In this document: piece after piece, positions 6,970-16,070 of the stretch
How the letters are laid out: every line of letters begins with the position of its first letter
Numbering within the stretch: the stretch's first letter is position 1
From: Planctomycetaceae bacterium
Lineage (GTDB): Bacteria > Planctomycetota > Planctomycetia > Pirellulales > Pirellulaceae
Reading direction: 5' to 3'
DNA: 64,000 nt
Assembly (NCBI GenBank): GCA_020638975.1
Contig: JACKHN010000012.1
Location: 62,001-126,000, forward strand
Position numbers and translations under genes: made by a program
Notes under the pieces: model-generated
What the model saw: only the letters and a program-made list of their open reading frames with translations
Database searches by the model: none
Told to the model about the DNA's origin: nothing

Positions 6970-7905
6970 TTAACGCACACTTGGCGTCACATTGATTTCC
7001 AGCACGCCTGCTTCCTTGATGCCTAGAAGAGCGCGGTCGAGCAAGCGGATCTCTGCAAGCTGCCGTTGGAGTAACCGGCGAGTTCCCTCGGGCAGCCCCA
7101 GCCCAAGTGCCTTACCATACTCTTTCAGTGTGTGTTCCTCCTCCTTCAGGCAGGCGTTGAGCACGGTCGCGTCGTCGCCCAATGCTTTGCTCAAGTGAAT
7201 CCATTGCCGAAAGATCCGGCCCAATAAGGTTCCGCGAAGGATTGGGACCGCGCCGCGTGTTACCGCTTCGGCTTGCAACTCTTCGGCGAAGTCGCCCCGC
7301 TGTTCGGCACGATCCGATAGCAGCACTTTGAGTCCGCCGTGCTTCACATCGTCCGCCGCAGCTTGCAGACCTCGAGCGCTATCGACACAGACTTCGACGA
7401 GGTTGCCGAGCGTTTGCAATTGCTGCTTCAGGCCGATCCGCGGCTGATCTTCTGCCTTGCATTCAATGCCGTACATTTCCTGCTCGCTAACCGTTTTAAC
7501 CGCCAGCACGGGACATGAGGCGGTGCGAATGACCTCTTCCGCGACGCTCCCCACGATCACGCTGGCGATGCCCGTGCAACCATGCGTGCTCATAACGATC
7601 AAGTCAACATTCTGATTGCTGGCGAATTGAACAATCGCCTTGGCCGGCTTGCCGGCGAGTAAGTGGTAGCTGCAAGGAACTTGACTGCTCGCGGGAGCCA
7701 ATCGCTCGAGCTCTCGACGAAGAACATCCGTCGTTGGGTTGGCGGTCCCGTGGTAGTGCTCCCCGCCATATTCGTTCGACGCCTGCTCGACATGCACCAC
7801 GAGAAGCTCTGCACCGGCGTGTCGAGCGATCGAAGCTGCCAACGCGAATGCCAAATCACCCGTGCGAGAGTAGTCCGAAGCAAAGAGAAGTTTGCCGAGT
7901 TTCAT
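6970..7905 (-). CDS. Universal stress protein fused to a DUF2383-type helical domain
   Basis: 311 residues in two parts. The N-terminal part (about 1-140) is a UspA domain: KLLFASDYS start, then the nucleotide-binding G-2x-G-9x-G-(S/T) region seen in STHGCTGIASVIVGSVAEEVIR. The C-terminal part (about 160-290) resembles the ferritin-like DUF2383/PA2169 four-helix domain: LGNLVEVCVDSARGL, then FAEELQAEA, and LKEEEHTLKEYGKAL with paired Glu/His residues that could bind metal. The start at 7905 is chosen because AAGGAG lies eight bases before it; a GTG further out would include that site. It runs opposite to its neighbours. The fusion suggests one protein linking nucleotide sensing and metal or redox stress, which is inference. 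Confidence 0.88.
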   Translation of the reverse strand: MKLGKLLFASDYSRTGDLAFALAASIARHAGAELLVVHVEQASNEYGGEHYHGTANPTTDVLRRELERLAPASSQVPCSYHLLAGKPAKAIVQFASNQNVDLIVMSTHGCTGIASVIVGSVAEEVIRTASCPVLAVKTVSEQEMYGIECKAEDQPRIGLKQQLQTLGNLVEVCVDSARGLQAAADDVKHGGLKVLLSDRAEQRGDFAEELQAEAVTRGAVPILRGTLLGRIFRQWIHLSKALGDDATVLNACLKEEEHTLKEYGKALGLGLPEGTRRLLQRQLAEIRLLDRALLGIKEAGVLEINVTPSVR

Positions 7906-8171
7906 CAATGGGCTCCTTATCGTCACGCGACTTGCGTCGAGGAACCCGTTCAGCGAGTTCCCACCGTATGCAATGCGAACGGCATTCCATAGAGCGCGAA
8001 ATCGAGAACAGTTCTCCTCGTTTCAGAACCTGAATACAGTAGTTCAAAGCCGGATAAGTGAAAGTGCGGACGCATGAAGGTCGTGCCAACTTGTCCGATG
8101 CGATGTCAACTTGGCATGCCGCTCACCCGAGGCATCGTCGAATTGGCTTTCGCAAAACCCACCAAGATCAC
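7906..8171. other. Intergenic region before the 8232 gene
   Basis: No convincing gene is seen. The stretch contains upstream sequence for the divergent Usp gene and an ACTTGTCCG motif near 8090 (reverse of the CGGACAAGT type) about 75 bases before the sigma-54 promoter at 8172. Confidence 0.5.
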
Positions 8172-8187
8172 TGGCACAGCGTTTGCC
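8172..8187 (+). promoter_or_regulatory. Sigma-54 promoter before the 64-residue gene
   Basis: TGGCACA-GCGT-TTGCC has the exact GG-N10-GC spacing and matches the consensus except the last base. Predicted start is near 8198; the small gene at 8232 starts about 35 bases later and the lipid kinase gene follows. Confidence 0.8.
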
Positions 8188-8231
8188 AACCCGATGTGGC
8201 TAACCATATCCCCAGATCTTCGGAGGTAATC

Positions 8232-8426
8232 ATGAACGCTAACCAACTCCCCCGTCGCATCCCTTCGCCCGATGAGATCCGCCGAGCTTGCGCGAGTATT
8301 CGCCGGACATGGTCACCCGACGTTCGTCGCAGACGAACCGTTGGGCAATCGCATGATTGGTCACCGCCTCACTACACAATTGGCAGTCAGAGGCAAGGAA
8401 TGGACTCAATCATCAGTCTGGCGTAG
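8232..8426 (+). CDS. Small 64-residue protein of unknown function
   Basis: The start ATG at 8232 has CGGAGGT six bases upstream and lies a short leader after a good sigma-54 promoter, which is why this short frame is called a gene. The N-terminal half is basic and helical (PSPDEIRRACASIRRTWSPD, then a run of four Arg). A Trp-Ser-Pro motif occurs twice (WSPD, WSPP). No signal peptide. Similar short Arg/Trp proteins are, I believe, found in other planctomycetes, but I cannot verify this here. It precedes the lipid kinase by 65 bases and may share its transcript. Confidence 0.65.
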   Translation: MNANQLPRRIPSPDEIRRACASIRRTWSPDVRRRRTVGQSHDWSPPHYTIGSQRQGMDSIISLA

Positions 8427-8491
8427 CGTGCGCGAAGTGAAACGTAATGCGAGTTTGTGGGCAACCTACGATTCACTAACGAAACGCCACC

Positions 8492-9421
8492 ATGAGAACG
8501 TGCCTCATTGTAAACTCCAAATCCGGCGGCTGGGGAGTCTGGCAACACAAGCTGCAGCAACTTGCCGCGCAAGCCGCCGTGCCAGTACTCCAGGAAGATC
8601 GTGACCGGCCGTTGACGCAGCTACTTGCCGATGCCCGCCTTGATGGTTATCAGCGGATCGTGGTTGCTGGCGGAGACGGTACGCTATCTCGTGTCGTTCG
8701 CCACACGATCGACTACCTGGACGACATCGAGCTGGCGTTGTTACCAACCGGCACGGGCAACGACCTGGCGCGGTCGCTCGGACTGTTTGGCGAGTCGTTG
8801 GAGGATGTCTGGCAGTGGGCGGTTTCTGAGCCGACGGTTCCGATCGACCTCGTGAAGGTCAGCAACGGCGAAACGCACTACATCATCAATGCAGCCACCG
8901 GAGGTTTCGGCGGAGTTGTCAGTACCGATGTCACGTCGGAAGACAAACGCCGTTGGGGCGCGATCGCCTATTGGATGACGGCTTTCTCGAAGCTGGTCGC
9001 GTTGGAAGAGTTTGATGTTCACCTGGAGTTGGATTCACGCACGGTGGCGCTGCGAACTTACGGTTTGGCCATCGCGAACGGACGCTATGTCGGAGGTGGA
9101 TTTCCCGTTGCACCAACGGCCACGCTGAACGATGGCTTGCTGGATGTGACGACCGTTCCAGTTCTGCCGCCGATGGAACTGCTGGCGGCTGGCCTGGACT
9201 TCTCGTTAGGCCGGCATCATCAAACCGAACGAGTCAGAACCTATCGCTCATCACGAGTCCACGTCCATGCCACACCGGTGCTGCCATACAGCCTGGACGG
9301 CGAGCCGACGCGCAGCATCGATGCCACGTTTGAGGTGATCCCCAACGCCATCCAAATCGTTTGCGGGCCGCAGCCAGCGGCGCTGCAGGCTTGTCATCGC
9401 GAAAGCCAAATCGTCGCCTGA
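8492..9421 (+). CDS. Diacylglycerol kinase-like lipid kinase (DagK/YegS family)
   Basis: 309 residues. The family transfers phosphate from ATP to the hydroxyl of diacylglycerol or a related lipid at the inner membrane face. The nucleotide-binding signature GGDGTLSRVV sits near residue 57, followed by LPTGTGNDLARSLG, and the N-terminal NSKSGG loop is present. The C-terminal beta domain carries GGGFPVAPTATLNDGLLDV and YSLDGEP. Length is normal for the family. The start ATG at 8492 has only a weak ribosome binding site. It is probably co-transcribed with the small gene at 8232 from the sigma-54 promoter, suggesting membrane-lipid adjustment during the same stress (inference). Confidence 0.93.
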   Translation: MRTCLIVNSKSGGWGVWQHKLQQLAAQAAVPVLQEDRDRPLTQLLADARLDGYQRIVVAGGDGTLSRVVRHTIDYLDDIELALLPTGTGNDLARSLGLFGESLEDVWQWAVSEPTVPIDLVKVSNGETHYIINAATGGFGGVVSTDVTSEDKRRWGAIAYWMTAFSKLVALEEFDVHLELDSRTVALRTYGLAIANGRYVGGGFPVAPTATLNDGLLDVTTVPVLPPMELLAAGLDFSLGRHHQTERVRTYRSSRVHVHATPVLPYSLDGEPTRSIDATFEVIPNAIQIVCGPQPAALQACHRESQIVA

Positions 9422-9469
9422 ACGGACAAAATGGCGGATGCAAGCCAACGCATCATGCCGCCAGACCTT

Positions 9470-9485
9470 CGGCACAACAGTTGCA
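9470..9485 (+). promoter_or_regulatory. Candidate sigma-54 promoter of the dksA-like/dnaK/kinase/ATPase operon
   Basis: CGGCACA-ACAG-TTGCA: exact GG-N10-GC spacing, with the first consensus T replaced by C. Predicted start near 9497, about 43 bases before the ATG at 9540. A CGGACAAAA motif lies 46 bases upstream (9423), like the clusters at 3131 and 4405. Confidence 0.7.
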
Positions 9486-9539
9486 AATAGCAAGTTCCAG
9501 ACAAGGGCCTCGGCCCTTCTGGAATGAGGAGACAGCAAC

Positions 9540-9977
9540 ATGACCCGCAAAGAATCATTACTCAGATTACGACAGGTTTTGATCCGCCGTCGAGACGCGT
9601 TGCGACGCACGTTGCACGGCGAACTGGAACACTTCAACACGATGGACGATCGCGTCGTTGGGGATGTCGTCGATCAGGCACTCGAAACTGACTACGGCAC
9701 CATCAATTCGCAACTCGCCGAAACCGAAAGCCGCGAGTTGGAACAGATCGAACATGCATTGACTCGCTTTCGCGAGCGGCGATACGGCGTCTGCGAATCG
9801 TGCGATCGTAACATCCCGCTGGCGCGGCTGAGGGCTTTGCCCTATGCGACGACGTGCATTCGTTGCCGCAAAGAGGCGGAGTCGGTGACGCAAGTCAATC
9901 GAGTGCGTGACTACTGGCTGCGGTTCGACGCCGCTCAGCCATTGAAACCAGCATCGAAACAGTTACTGACGACATAA
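9540..9977 (+). CDS. DksA/TraR-family zinc-finger protein
   Basis: 145 residues with an N-terminal helical hairpin (about 1-80; KESLLRLRQVLIRRRDALRR then a long Glu-rich helix) and a C-terminal C4 zinc finger, CESCDRN...CIRC, near residues 85-110. DksA binds in the secondary channel of RNA polymerase and works with ppGpp; TraR-like members are shorter. The acidic coiled-coil tip typical of DksA (a DxxDxA motif) is only partly present (VVDQALETDYG), so it may not act exactly like DksA. The ATG at 9540 has GAGGAGA before it. It is first in an operon with dnaK (64 bases downstream) and follows the sigma-54-like element at 9470. Confidence 0.88.
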   Translation: MTRKESLLRLRQVLIRRRDALRRTLHGELEHFNTMDDRVVGDVVDQALETDYGTINSQLAETESRELEQIEHALTRFRERRYGVCESCDRNIPLARLRALPYATTCIRCRKEAESVTQVNRVRDYWLRFDAAQPLKPASKQLLTT

Positions 9978-10041
9978 ACTTTTCCACGAAACCGACTCCG
10001 CCATAACAAGGCGAAAAGAAAACATGACAAGGAGCAAGACC

Positions 10042-11961
10042 ATGAAGGGTGAAAAGATTATCGGGATCGATCTAGGGACGACGAACTCGGTCGTCTCGGT
10101 CGTTGACGGCGGCGATCCGATCGTCATCCAGAACGCAGAGGGCAACCGGCTGACGCCGAGCGTCGTCGCGTTCACGGACAAGCAGGAAACGCTCGTCGGT
10201 GAACCGGCTAAGCGGCAAGCCGTCACGAACTCAAAACGGACCATCTATTCGATCAAGCGATTTATGGGGCGCCGGCACGGCGAAGTGGCGGCCGAAGAAA
10301 AGATGGTGCCCTACGAAGTGGTCGGCGGATCGCAAGACTACGTGAAGGTGAAGATTGACGGCAAGGAATACACGCCGCAAGAGATCTCGGCCAAGACGCT
10401 CCGGAAGCTGAAAGAGGCGGCGGAGTCGTATCTCGGGCACAAGGTCAACAAGGCGGTCATCACCGTGCCCGCGTACTTCAACGACTCGCAACGGCAAGCC
10501 ACGAAAGATGCCGGCCAGATCGCGGGCCTGGAAGTCGCTCGTATTATCAACGAACCGACGGCCGCCGCGATGGCGTATGGTCTCGACAAGAAGAAGGACG
10601 AGAAGATCGCGGTGTTCGACCTCGGTGGCGGAACGTTTGACGTGTCGATTCTCGAAGTCAGCGGCGGTGCCGAAGAAGCTCGCGTGTTCGAAGTGCTCTC
10701 GACCAGCGGCGATACACACCTCGGCGGTGATGACTTCGACGAAGAGCTGATCAACTACGTCGCAACGGAGTTCAAGCGTTCCAGCGGCATCGATCTGCGA
10801 CAGGACACGATGGCACTTCAGCGGCTGCAAGAAGCTTGCGAGAAAGCCAAGAAAGAGCTGAGCAGTCTGCCGCAAACCGAAATCAACCTCCCGTTCGTCA
10901 CCGCGGATGCCAGCGGCCCGAAGCATCTGCAAGTGACAATCACGCGGGCGAAGTTCGAGGAATTGATCGACAAGTTCGTCGCTCGGATCAAGAAGCCGCT
11001 CGAACAAGCATTGGAAGACGCCAAGTTGAAACCGTCGGCCATCGACGAAGTGGTGCTCGTCGGCGGATCAACGCGGATTCCGAAAGTGCAGCAAATCGTC
11101 AAGGACTTCTTTGGCAAGGAACCGCATAAGGGCGTCAATCCCGATGAAGTCGTTGCCATCGGCGCGGCGATTCAAGGAAGCGTGCTGGCCGGGGAACGTA
11201 GCGACGTCCTGCTGCTGGATGTGACTCCGCTTTCGCTTGGCATAGAAACCGAAGGCGGCTTGTTCACGAAGCTGGTGGAACGCAATTCGACGATCCCGAC
11301 CGAGAAGAAACAAGTCTTCAGCACGGCCGAGGACAATCAGACGGCGGTGACGGTGCAGGTCTATCAAGGCGAGCGGCCGATGGCGAAAGACAATCGCTTG
11401 CTCGGCCAGTTCAACCTGGAAGGTATCCCGCCGGCACGGCGTGGGCTGCCGCAGATCGAAGTCAAGTTCGACGTTGATGCGAACGGCATTCTCAACGTCT
11501 CGGCGAAGGATCTTGGCACCAGCAAGGAAGCGTCCGTGCGGATCGAACAATCGTCTGGCCTGGACGACGCCGAGATCGAACGCATGAAGCGCGATGCGGA
11601 GAAGTATGCCGACGAAGACAAACGTCGCCGCGAACTGGTCGAGGCCCGCAACCAGGCCGACAACATGTGCTATCAACTCGACAAGATGATGCAGGAGCAC
11701 AAGGACAAGCTCAGCGACGCCGATCGCAAGCCGCTAACGCAAGCGATCGAAAAAGTGCGTGAAGCGGCCAAGGGCGAAGACACGGCGGCAATTAAGTCGG
11801 CGGTCGATCAGTTGGAGCAGGCATCGCACGCGTTCAGCAAGGTGATTTATGAGAAGTCGAACGCGCAGCAGCCAGCGGAAGACAGCCCACAGCCCTCATG
11901 GCGCGACGAACACGACTCGGCAGACGATGCCATCGATGCGGAGTTTGAAGTCAAGGCGTAG
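10042..11961 (+). CDS. dnaK: Molecular chaperone DnaK (Hsp70)
   Basis: 639 residues, normal DnaK length. The ATPase domain (about 1-385) has phosphate loop GIDLGTTNS, NEPTAAAMAYGL, VFDLGGGTFDVSIL and VLVGGSTRIP. The substrate domain follows (DVTPLSLGIETEGG, then VYQGERPMA) and a helical lid ends in the acidic tail DDAIDAEFEVKA, typical of DnaK. AAGGAG eight bases before 10042 favours this ATG over the one at 10024. No grpE or dnaJ is adjacent; instead the gene sits between a DksA-like protein and a hybrid sensor kinase, 29 bases before the latter. A second, shorter Hsp70 is at 61119. This copy is probably a stress-specific DnaK within the sigma-54 operon. Confidence 0.96.
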   Translation: MKGEKIIGIDLGTTNSVVSVVDGGDPIVIQNAEGNRLTPSVVAFTDKQETLVGEPAKRQAVTNSKRTIYSIKRFMGRRHGEVAAEEKMVPYEVVGGSQDYVKVKIDGKEYTPQEISAKTLRKLKEAAESYLGHKVNKAVITVPAYFNDSQRQATKDAGQIAGLEVARIINEPTAAAMAYGLDKKKDEKIAVFDLGGGTFDVSILEVSGGAEEARVFEVLSTSGDTHLGGDDFDEELINYVATEFKRSSGIDLRQDTMALQRLQEACEKAKKELSSLPQTEINLPFVTADASGPKHLQVTITRAKFEELIDKFVARIKKPLEQALEDAKLKPSAIDEVVLVGGSTRIPKVQQIVKDFFGKEPHKGVNPDEVVAIGAAIQGSVLAGERSDVLLLDVTPLSLGIETEGGLFTKLVERNSTIPTEKKQVFSTAEDNQTAVTVQVYQGERPMAKDNRLLGQFNLEGIPPARRGLPQIEVKFDVDANGILNVSAKDLGTSKEASVRIEQSSGLDDAEIERMKRDAEKYADEDKRRRELVEARNQADNMCYQLDKMMQEHKDKLSDADRKPLTQAIEKVREAAKGEDTAAIKSAVDQLEQASHAFSKVIYEKSNAQQPAEDSPQPSWRDEHDSADDAIDAEFEVKA

Positions 11962-11990
11962 CCCTAACTCACGGAAGGAGGGTGAGTCGC

Positions 11991-14900
11991 ATGAGCGGAC
12001 CAACAACGAATCAGGATGTCGACCGTTCGCCCAGTAATGGTCATGCCGAGTTGTTGTACGTCGTTGGAATCGGCGCATCGGCGGGCGGGTTGGAAGCTCT
12101 TGAGCGGCTGTTCAAGAAGCTGCCCGCCGATACCGGAATGGCGTTCGTCATCGTTCAACATTTGTCGCCTGATTTCGACAGTGTGATGGACGAGTTGCTA
12201 GTGCGTCAGACCAAGATGCCGATCCGTACGGTGGAAGATGGCATCGACATCAAGCCGAACGCCATCTATCTGATTCCGCCGAAGAAGGAAATGATCATCT
12301 CCGGCGGCAGGCTCTTGCTGACGGACAAAGACCCCAAGCAAGGGCTGACGCTGCCCATCGATACGTTCTTCCGCTCGCTGGCGCAAGACTGCGGCGCACG
12401 AAGCGTTGGCGTCATTCTTTCGGGAACCGGCAGTGACGGCTCACGAGGCATCCGCGATATCCATGCGGCAGGCGGAATGGTGCTGGTGCAAACCGAAGAG
12501 TCGGCGAAGTTCGACGGTATGCCGAAGAGCGCTCAGGAAACAGGCGTCGTCGATCTCGTTTTGTCGCCGGAGCATATCGCCGAGACTTTGGAGAAGTACG
12601 CGAAAAGTCCCATCATCAGTCAGCTTGTCGATCCCACGGAGACTCCGCCGATCAACGAAGACGGCATGAACCGCGTCACGCGACTATTGAGGAACGCTTA
12701 CGGAATCGACTTCTCTCTCTACAAGCCGACCACCGTGACGCGGCGCATCGAACGAAGGCTGTTGCTGAACCAGTCGTTAGACTTTGACGACTATGTAGCG
12801 CAGCTCGAATCGAATCCCCAAGAATTGAATCTGCTCTACCACGACTTGCTGATCGGCGTCACGCAATTCTTCCGAGACCGTGATGCGTTCGATCTGATCG
12901 AGAAGCAAGTCTTGCCCGAGTTACTACAAAAACTTCCTCGTGATGAGGAGTTGCGGATTTGGGTGGCCGGCTGTGCGACGGGCGAGGAGGCGTATTCCCT
13001 TGCGATCCTCGTGAATGAGCAGATTGCCGCTCTTGGCCGAAAATCCAGCGCCAAGATTTTCGCGACGGATGTCCATCAATCATCACTCGACATTGCAAGT
13101 GCCGGCATCTATCCCGAATCTGCTTTGGCAGGTGTCTCCGCCGCGCGGCGGCAGAAATACTTTAGCCGGAAGGGAAAGAACTATCAGGTTCACCAAGAGC
13201 TGCGGCAAATGGTGGTCTTTGCTCAGCACAACGTGATCAAAGACGCACCGTTCACGCGACTGGATTTAGTTAGCTGCCGAAACCTGCTGATCTATCTGCA
13301 GCCAGTCGTTCAGAAGAAGATCATCTCTCTGTTTCACTTCGGCCTCAAGACGGGCGGGCTGTTGTTTCTGGGACCGAGCGAGGGCGTCGGCGATCTGTCC
13401 GATGAATTCAAGTCGTTGGATCATCACTGGAAGATCTACCGCAAGCTGCGCGATGTCAAGTTGACGACCGATTTGCGTTTGCCAATGGCCAACTTGGGTT
13501 TGCGCGTGCCGCATGTCCCATCGCTGACCAGCAACCACTCGCACAACGGCCAACTCGATGCAGCGTACCGCGAAATCATGGAACTATTCGCGCCGCCTTC
13601 GGTGCTTATCAACCAGCGGCGTCAGGTGGTCCATGTCTTCGGCGGAGCCGCGGACTACCTCCACATCAAGCCAGGCCCGACGAGCAACGACATTCTCGAT
13701 CTGTTCGACGCGGACCTGCGCACCGCCGTATCCGGCGCGATCCAGCGAGCCAAGAAAGAGAACGCCAAGATCGCTTATACCGGCGTGACCTTCACGAGAA
13801 ACGACGAGCGACGGCAACTGAAACTCAGCGTTCAACCCCTAGCCGCCGAACAACATGAATCTGGCTACATGCTGATCACGCTCGAAGAGCTCAAAGCTCC
13901 GTCGCAAGTCGAGGAACCTGAAGAGATCGACGTGGGCGAAGTATCTCGCGACCGGATTGCTCATCTCGAATCGGAACTGCGGCACACGAAAGAAAACTTG
14001 CAAACGACCATCGAGGAATTGGAGACCAGCAACGAAGAGCTGCATGCCACGAACGAAGAACTCGTGGCGTCCAACGAAGAATTGCAAAGCACGAACGAAG
14101 AACTGCACTCTGTCAATGAAGAGCTTTACACGGTCAACGCCGAGTATCAACGGAAGATCACGGAGTTGACGGAGTTGACCGAGGACATGGACAACTTGCT
14201 GGCCAGCACCGACGTCGGTGTGCTATTCCTCGATAAAGACCTCTGCATTCGCAAGTTCACGCCCCGCGTGGCTGGATTGCTGAACATCGTCGAGCAGGAC
14301 ATTGGCCGTGCGTTCGAGCATTTCACCCACAACCTTCAGCACGACAGTCTGATGAAGGACGTGCAGTGGGTGCTAACGACCGGAATGCCCTTCGAGAAGG
14401 AAACACAAGACCGTTCGGGACACTGGCATTTTCTACGCCTCTTGCCGTATCAGTCCAAGGCTAACGTGGACGGCGTCGTCCTCACGCTGATCGACATCGA
14501 CAGCATCAAGCAAGCGGAAGTCGAGCTCCATGGCAAACAACAGCAACTACAGGGAGTGCTCGACAACTCTCCGGCGTTCGTTTACGTAAAAGATCTCGAA
14601 GGCCGGTACATCATGGTCAATCGCCGTTGCCGCCGAGTGCTCGATCGCAAGCCCGAGGAAGTGCTCGGCAAGACCGACTACGAATTCCTGCCGCGTGCCG
14701 TGGCAGATCGATTGGCGTCGCGCGACCGCGCCGTTCGTGCGGGCGGCAAGGAGGTGGAGATCGAAGAAGTCATCCCGCGCAAGGGAAAGGGACGCACTTA
14801 TTTGGCGAGCCTCTATCCGTTGCGGGATGATAGCGGACGCATCATTTCGACGGCTGGGATACTGACCGACATCACGCGACAGAAGCTGGCTCAGCACCGG

Positions 14901-16070
14901 GCCAAGGAAGCGGTTCGGCACCGAGATCAATTCCTGGCGATGTTGTCGCACGAATTGCGAAATCCTCTGGCTGCGATCTCGGGCGCGACTGAGTTGTTGC
15001 AAACTCGTAATGTCCAGGACGGCGAATTGAAGCAGGTTTGCGACGTCATCCGTCGCCAGTCCGAGCAGACGAGCAGGTTACTTGATGATTTACTCGATGT
15101 TTCCCGTGTTGCGCGGGGCAAGGTTGAACTGCGAAAGGAAGTTGTCGATCTTCGTGATACTGCCAGTGCGGCTGTCGAAGCGGCCCGCTCGGTGATCGCC
15201 CAACATCAGCACAAGTTGGAAGTGGACATCGCCGATGAACCGCTCTGGATCGAAGGCGACGCGGCTCGGCTACAACAGATTCAAGTCAACTTGCTGGTGA
15301 ACGCTGCGAAGTACACGCCGGATGGCGGCAATATCAAGCTACGATTGGCTGCCGATGACGGCAAGGCGTTCATTTTCGTAACCGACACCGGCGTGGGAAT
15401 GACCGCCGACTTCCAGAAAAAGGTTTTCGATCCCTTTGTCCAGTGCAAGCGGACGTTGGCTCGCAGCGATGGCGGACTTGGTCTAGGGCTGACGCTAGTT
15501 CGAACGCTTGTCGAGATGCACGACGGCGAAGTCGAAGCTCACAGCGATGGCAAGGGGCAGGGTAGCACTTTCACCGCGTGGCTGCCGATGACAACGAAAT
15601 CCTCGCAACGAAAAACAGAATCGGAGCGGGGGTCTGAGCAAACAGCCGATACAACGTCGCTCAAGCTGCTGGTCGTCGAAGATAATGCCGATGTGCGTGA
15701 GATGACACGAATGTTGTTAGAGCTTCACGGTTACGATGTCCTCACGGCCAGCGATGGACTCGCCGGCCTGACAGCGATCGAAGTTGAAAAACCAGACGTT
15801 GCGCTCGTCGACATCGGCCTGCCCGAACTCGATGGCTATGAGCTTGCCCGACGAGTTCGAGAGAAACACGACGATGTCTACTTGATCGCGCTCACGGGAT
15901 ACGGCCAGCAATCCGACCGCGAGCAAACTGCCAAGGCCGGCTTCAACGACCACCTCACCAAGCCCGTCAACTTCGATCATCTAAGAAGCCGACTGCAGGA
16001 TGTGGCTCGCCAGCGAGACGGTGAGAGTGTTCACATACTCGTGGACGGGCGAAAGGAGGAATCTCCATGA
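11991..16070 (+). CDS. CheB-CheR-PAS-histidine kinase-receiver hybrid sensor protein
   Basis: 1,359 residues. Order: CheB methylesterase domain (about 15-195; catalytic Ser30 in GIGASAGG, His in VQHLSPD, Asp in SGTGSDGSRG); CheR methyltransferase domain (about 215-485; SAM-binding VAGCATGEEAYS, ATDVHQSSL); a long EELxxxNEEL coiled coil (about 645-725); two PAS domains (about 735-965); HisKA with phospho-His987 in SHELRNPL; HATPase (NAAKYTPDGG, DTGVGM, GGLGLGL); C-terminal receiver with Asp1274. All catalytic residues are present. GGAGGG precedes the ATG at 11991 at usual spacing; an upstream GTG at 11982 is too close to it. The stop overlaps the start of the next gene (ATGA). No chemoreceptor gene is near, so it probably signals stress, perhaps to the sigma-54 regulator at the left edge (inference). 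Confidence 0.95.
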   Translation: MSGPTTNQDVDRSPSNGHAELLYVVGIGASAGGLEALERLFKKLPADTGMAFVIVQHLSPDFDSVMDELLVRQTKMPIRTVEDGIDIKPNAIYLIPPKKEMIISGGRLLLTDKDPKQGLTLPIDTFFRSLAQDCGARSVGVILSGTGSDGSRGIRDIHAAGGMVLVQTEESAKFDGMPKSAQETGVVDLVLSPEHIAETLEKYAKSPIISQLVDPTETPPINEDGMNRVTRLLRNAYGIDFSLYKPTTVTRRIERRLLLNQSLDFDDYVAQLESNPQELNLLYHDLLIGVTQFFRDRDAFDLIEKQVLPELLQKLPRDEELRIWVAGCATGEEAYSLAILVNEQIAALGRKSSAKIFATDVHQSSLDIASAGIYPESALAGVSAARRQKYFSRKGKNYQVHQELRQMVVFAQHNVIKDAPFTRLDLVSCRNLLIYLQPVVQKKIISLFHFGLKTGGLLFLGPSEGVGDLSDEFKSLDHHWKIYRKLRDVKLTTDLRLPMANLGLRVPHVPSLTSNHSHNGQLDAAYREIMELFAPPSVLINQRRQVVHVFGGAADYLHIKPGPTSNDILDLFDADLRTAVSGAIQRAKKENAKIAYTGVTFTRNDERRQLKLSVQPLAAEQHESGYMLITLEELKAPSQVEEPEEIDVGEVSRDRIAHLESELRHTKENLQTTIEELETSNEELHATNEELVASNEELQSTNEELHSVNEELYTVNAEYQRKITELTELTEDMDNLLASTDVGVLFLDKDLCIRKFTPRVAGLLNIVEQDIGRAFEHFTHNLQHDSLMKDVQWVLTTGMPFEKETQDRSGHWHFLRLLPYQSKANVDGVVLTLIDIDSIKQAEVELHGKQQQLQGVLDNSPAFVYVKDLEGRYIMVNRRCRRVLDRKPEEVLGKTDYEFLPRAVADRLASRDRAVRAGGKEVEIEEVIPRKGKGRTYLASLYPLRDDSGRIISTAGILTDITRQKLAQHRAKEAVRHRDQFLAMLSHELRNPLAAISGATELLQTRNVQDGELKQVCDVIRRQSEQTSRLLDDLLDVSRVARGKVELRKEVVDLRDTASAAVEAARSVIAQHQHKLEVDIADEPLWIEGDAARLQQIQVNLLVNAAKYTPDGGNIKLRLAADDGKAFIFVTDTGVGMTADFQKKVFDPFVQCKRTLARSDGGLGLGLTLVRTLVEMHDGEVEAHSDGKGQGSTFTAWLPMTTKSSQRKTESERGSEQTADTTSLKLLVVEDNADVREMTRMLLELHGYDVLTASDGLAGLTAIEVEKPDVALVDIGLPELDGYELARRVREKHDDVYLIALTGYGQQSDREQTAKAGFNDHLTKPVNFDHLRSRLQDVARQRDGESVHILVDGRKEESP

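Noticed and set aside
7973..7990. GG-N10-GC spacing on the minus strand before the Usp gene
   Set aside because: Only the doublets match (TGGAATG-CCGT-TCGCA); too weak to call a sigma-54 promoter.
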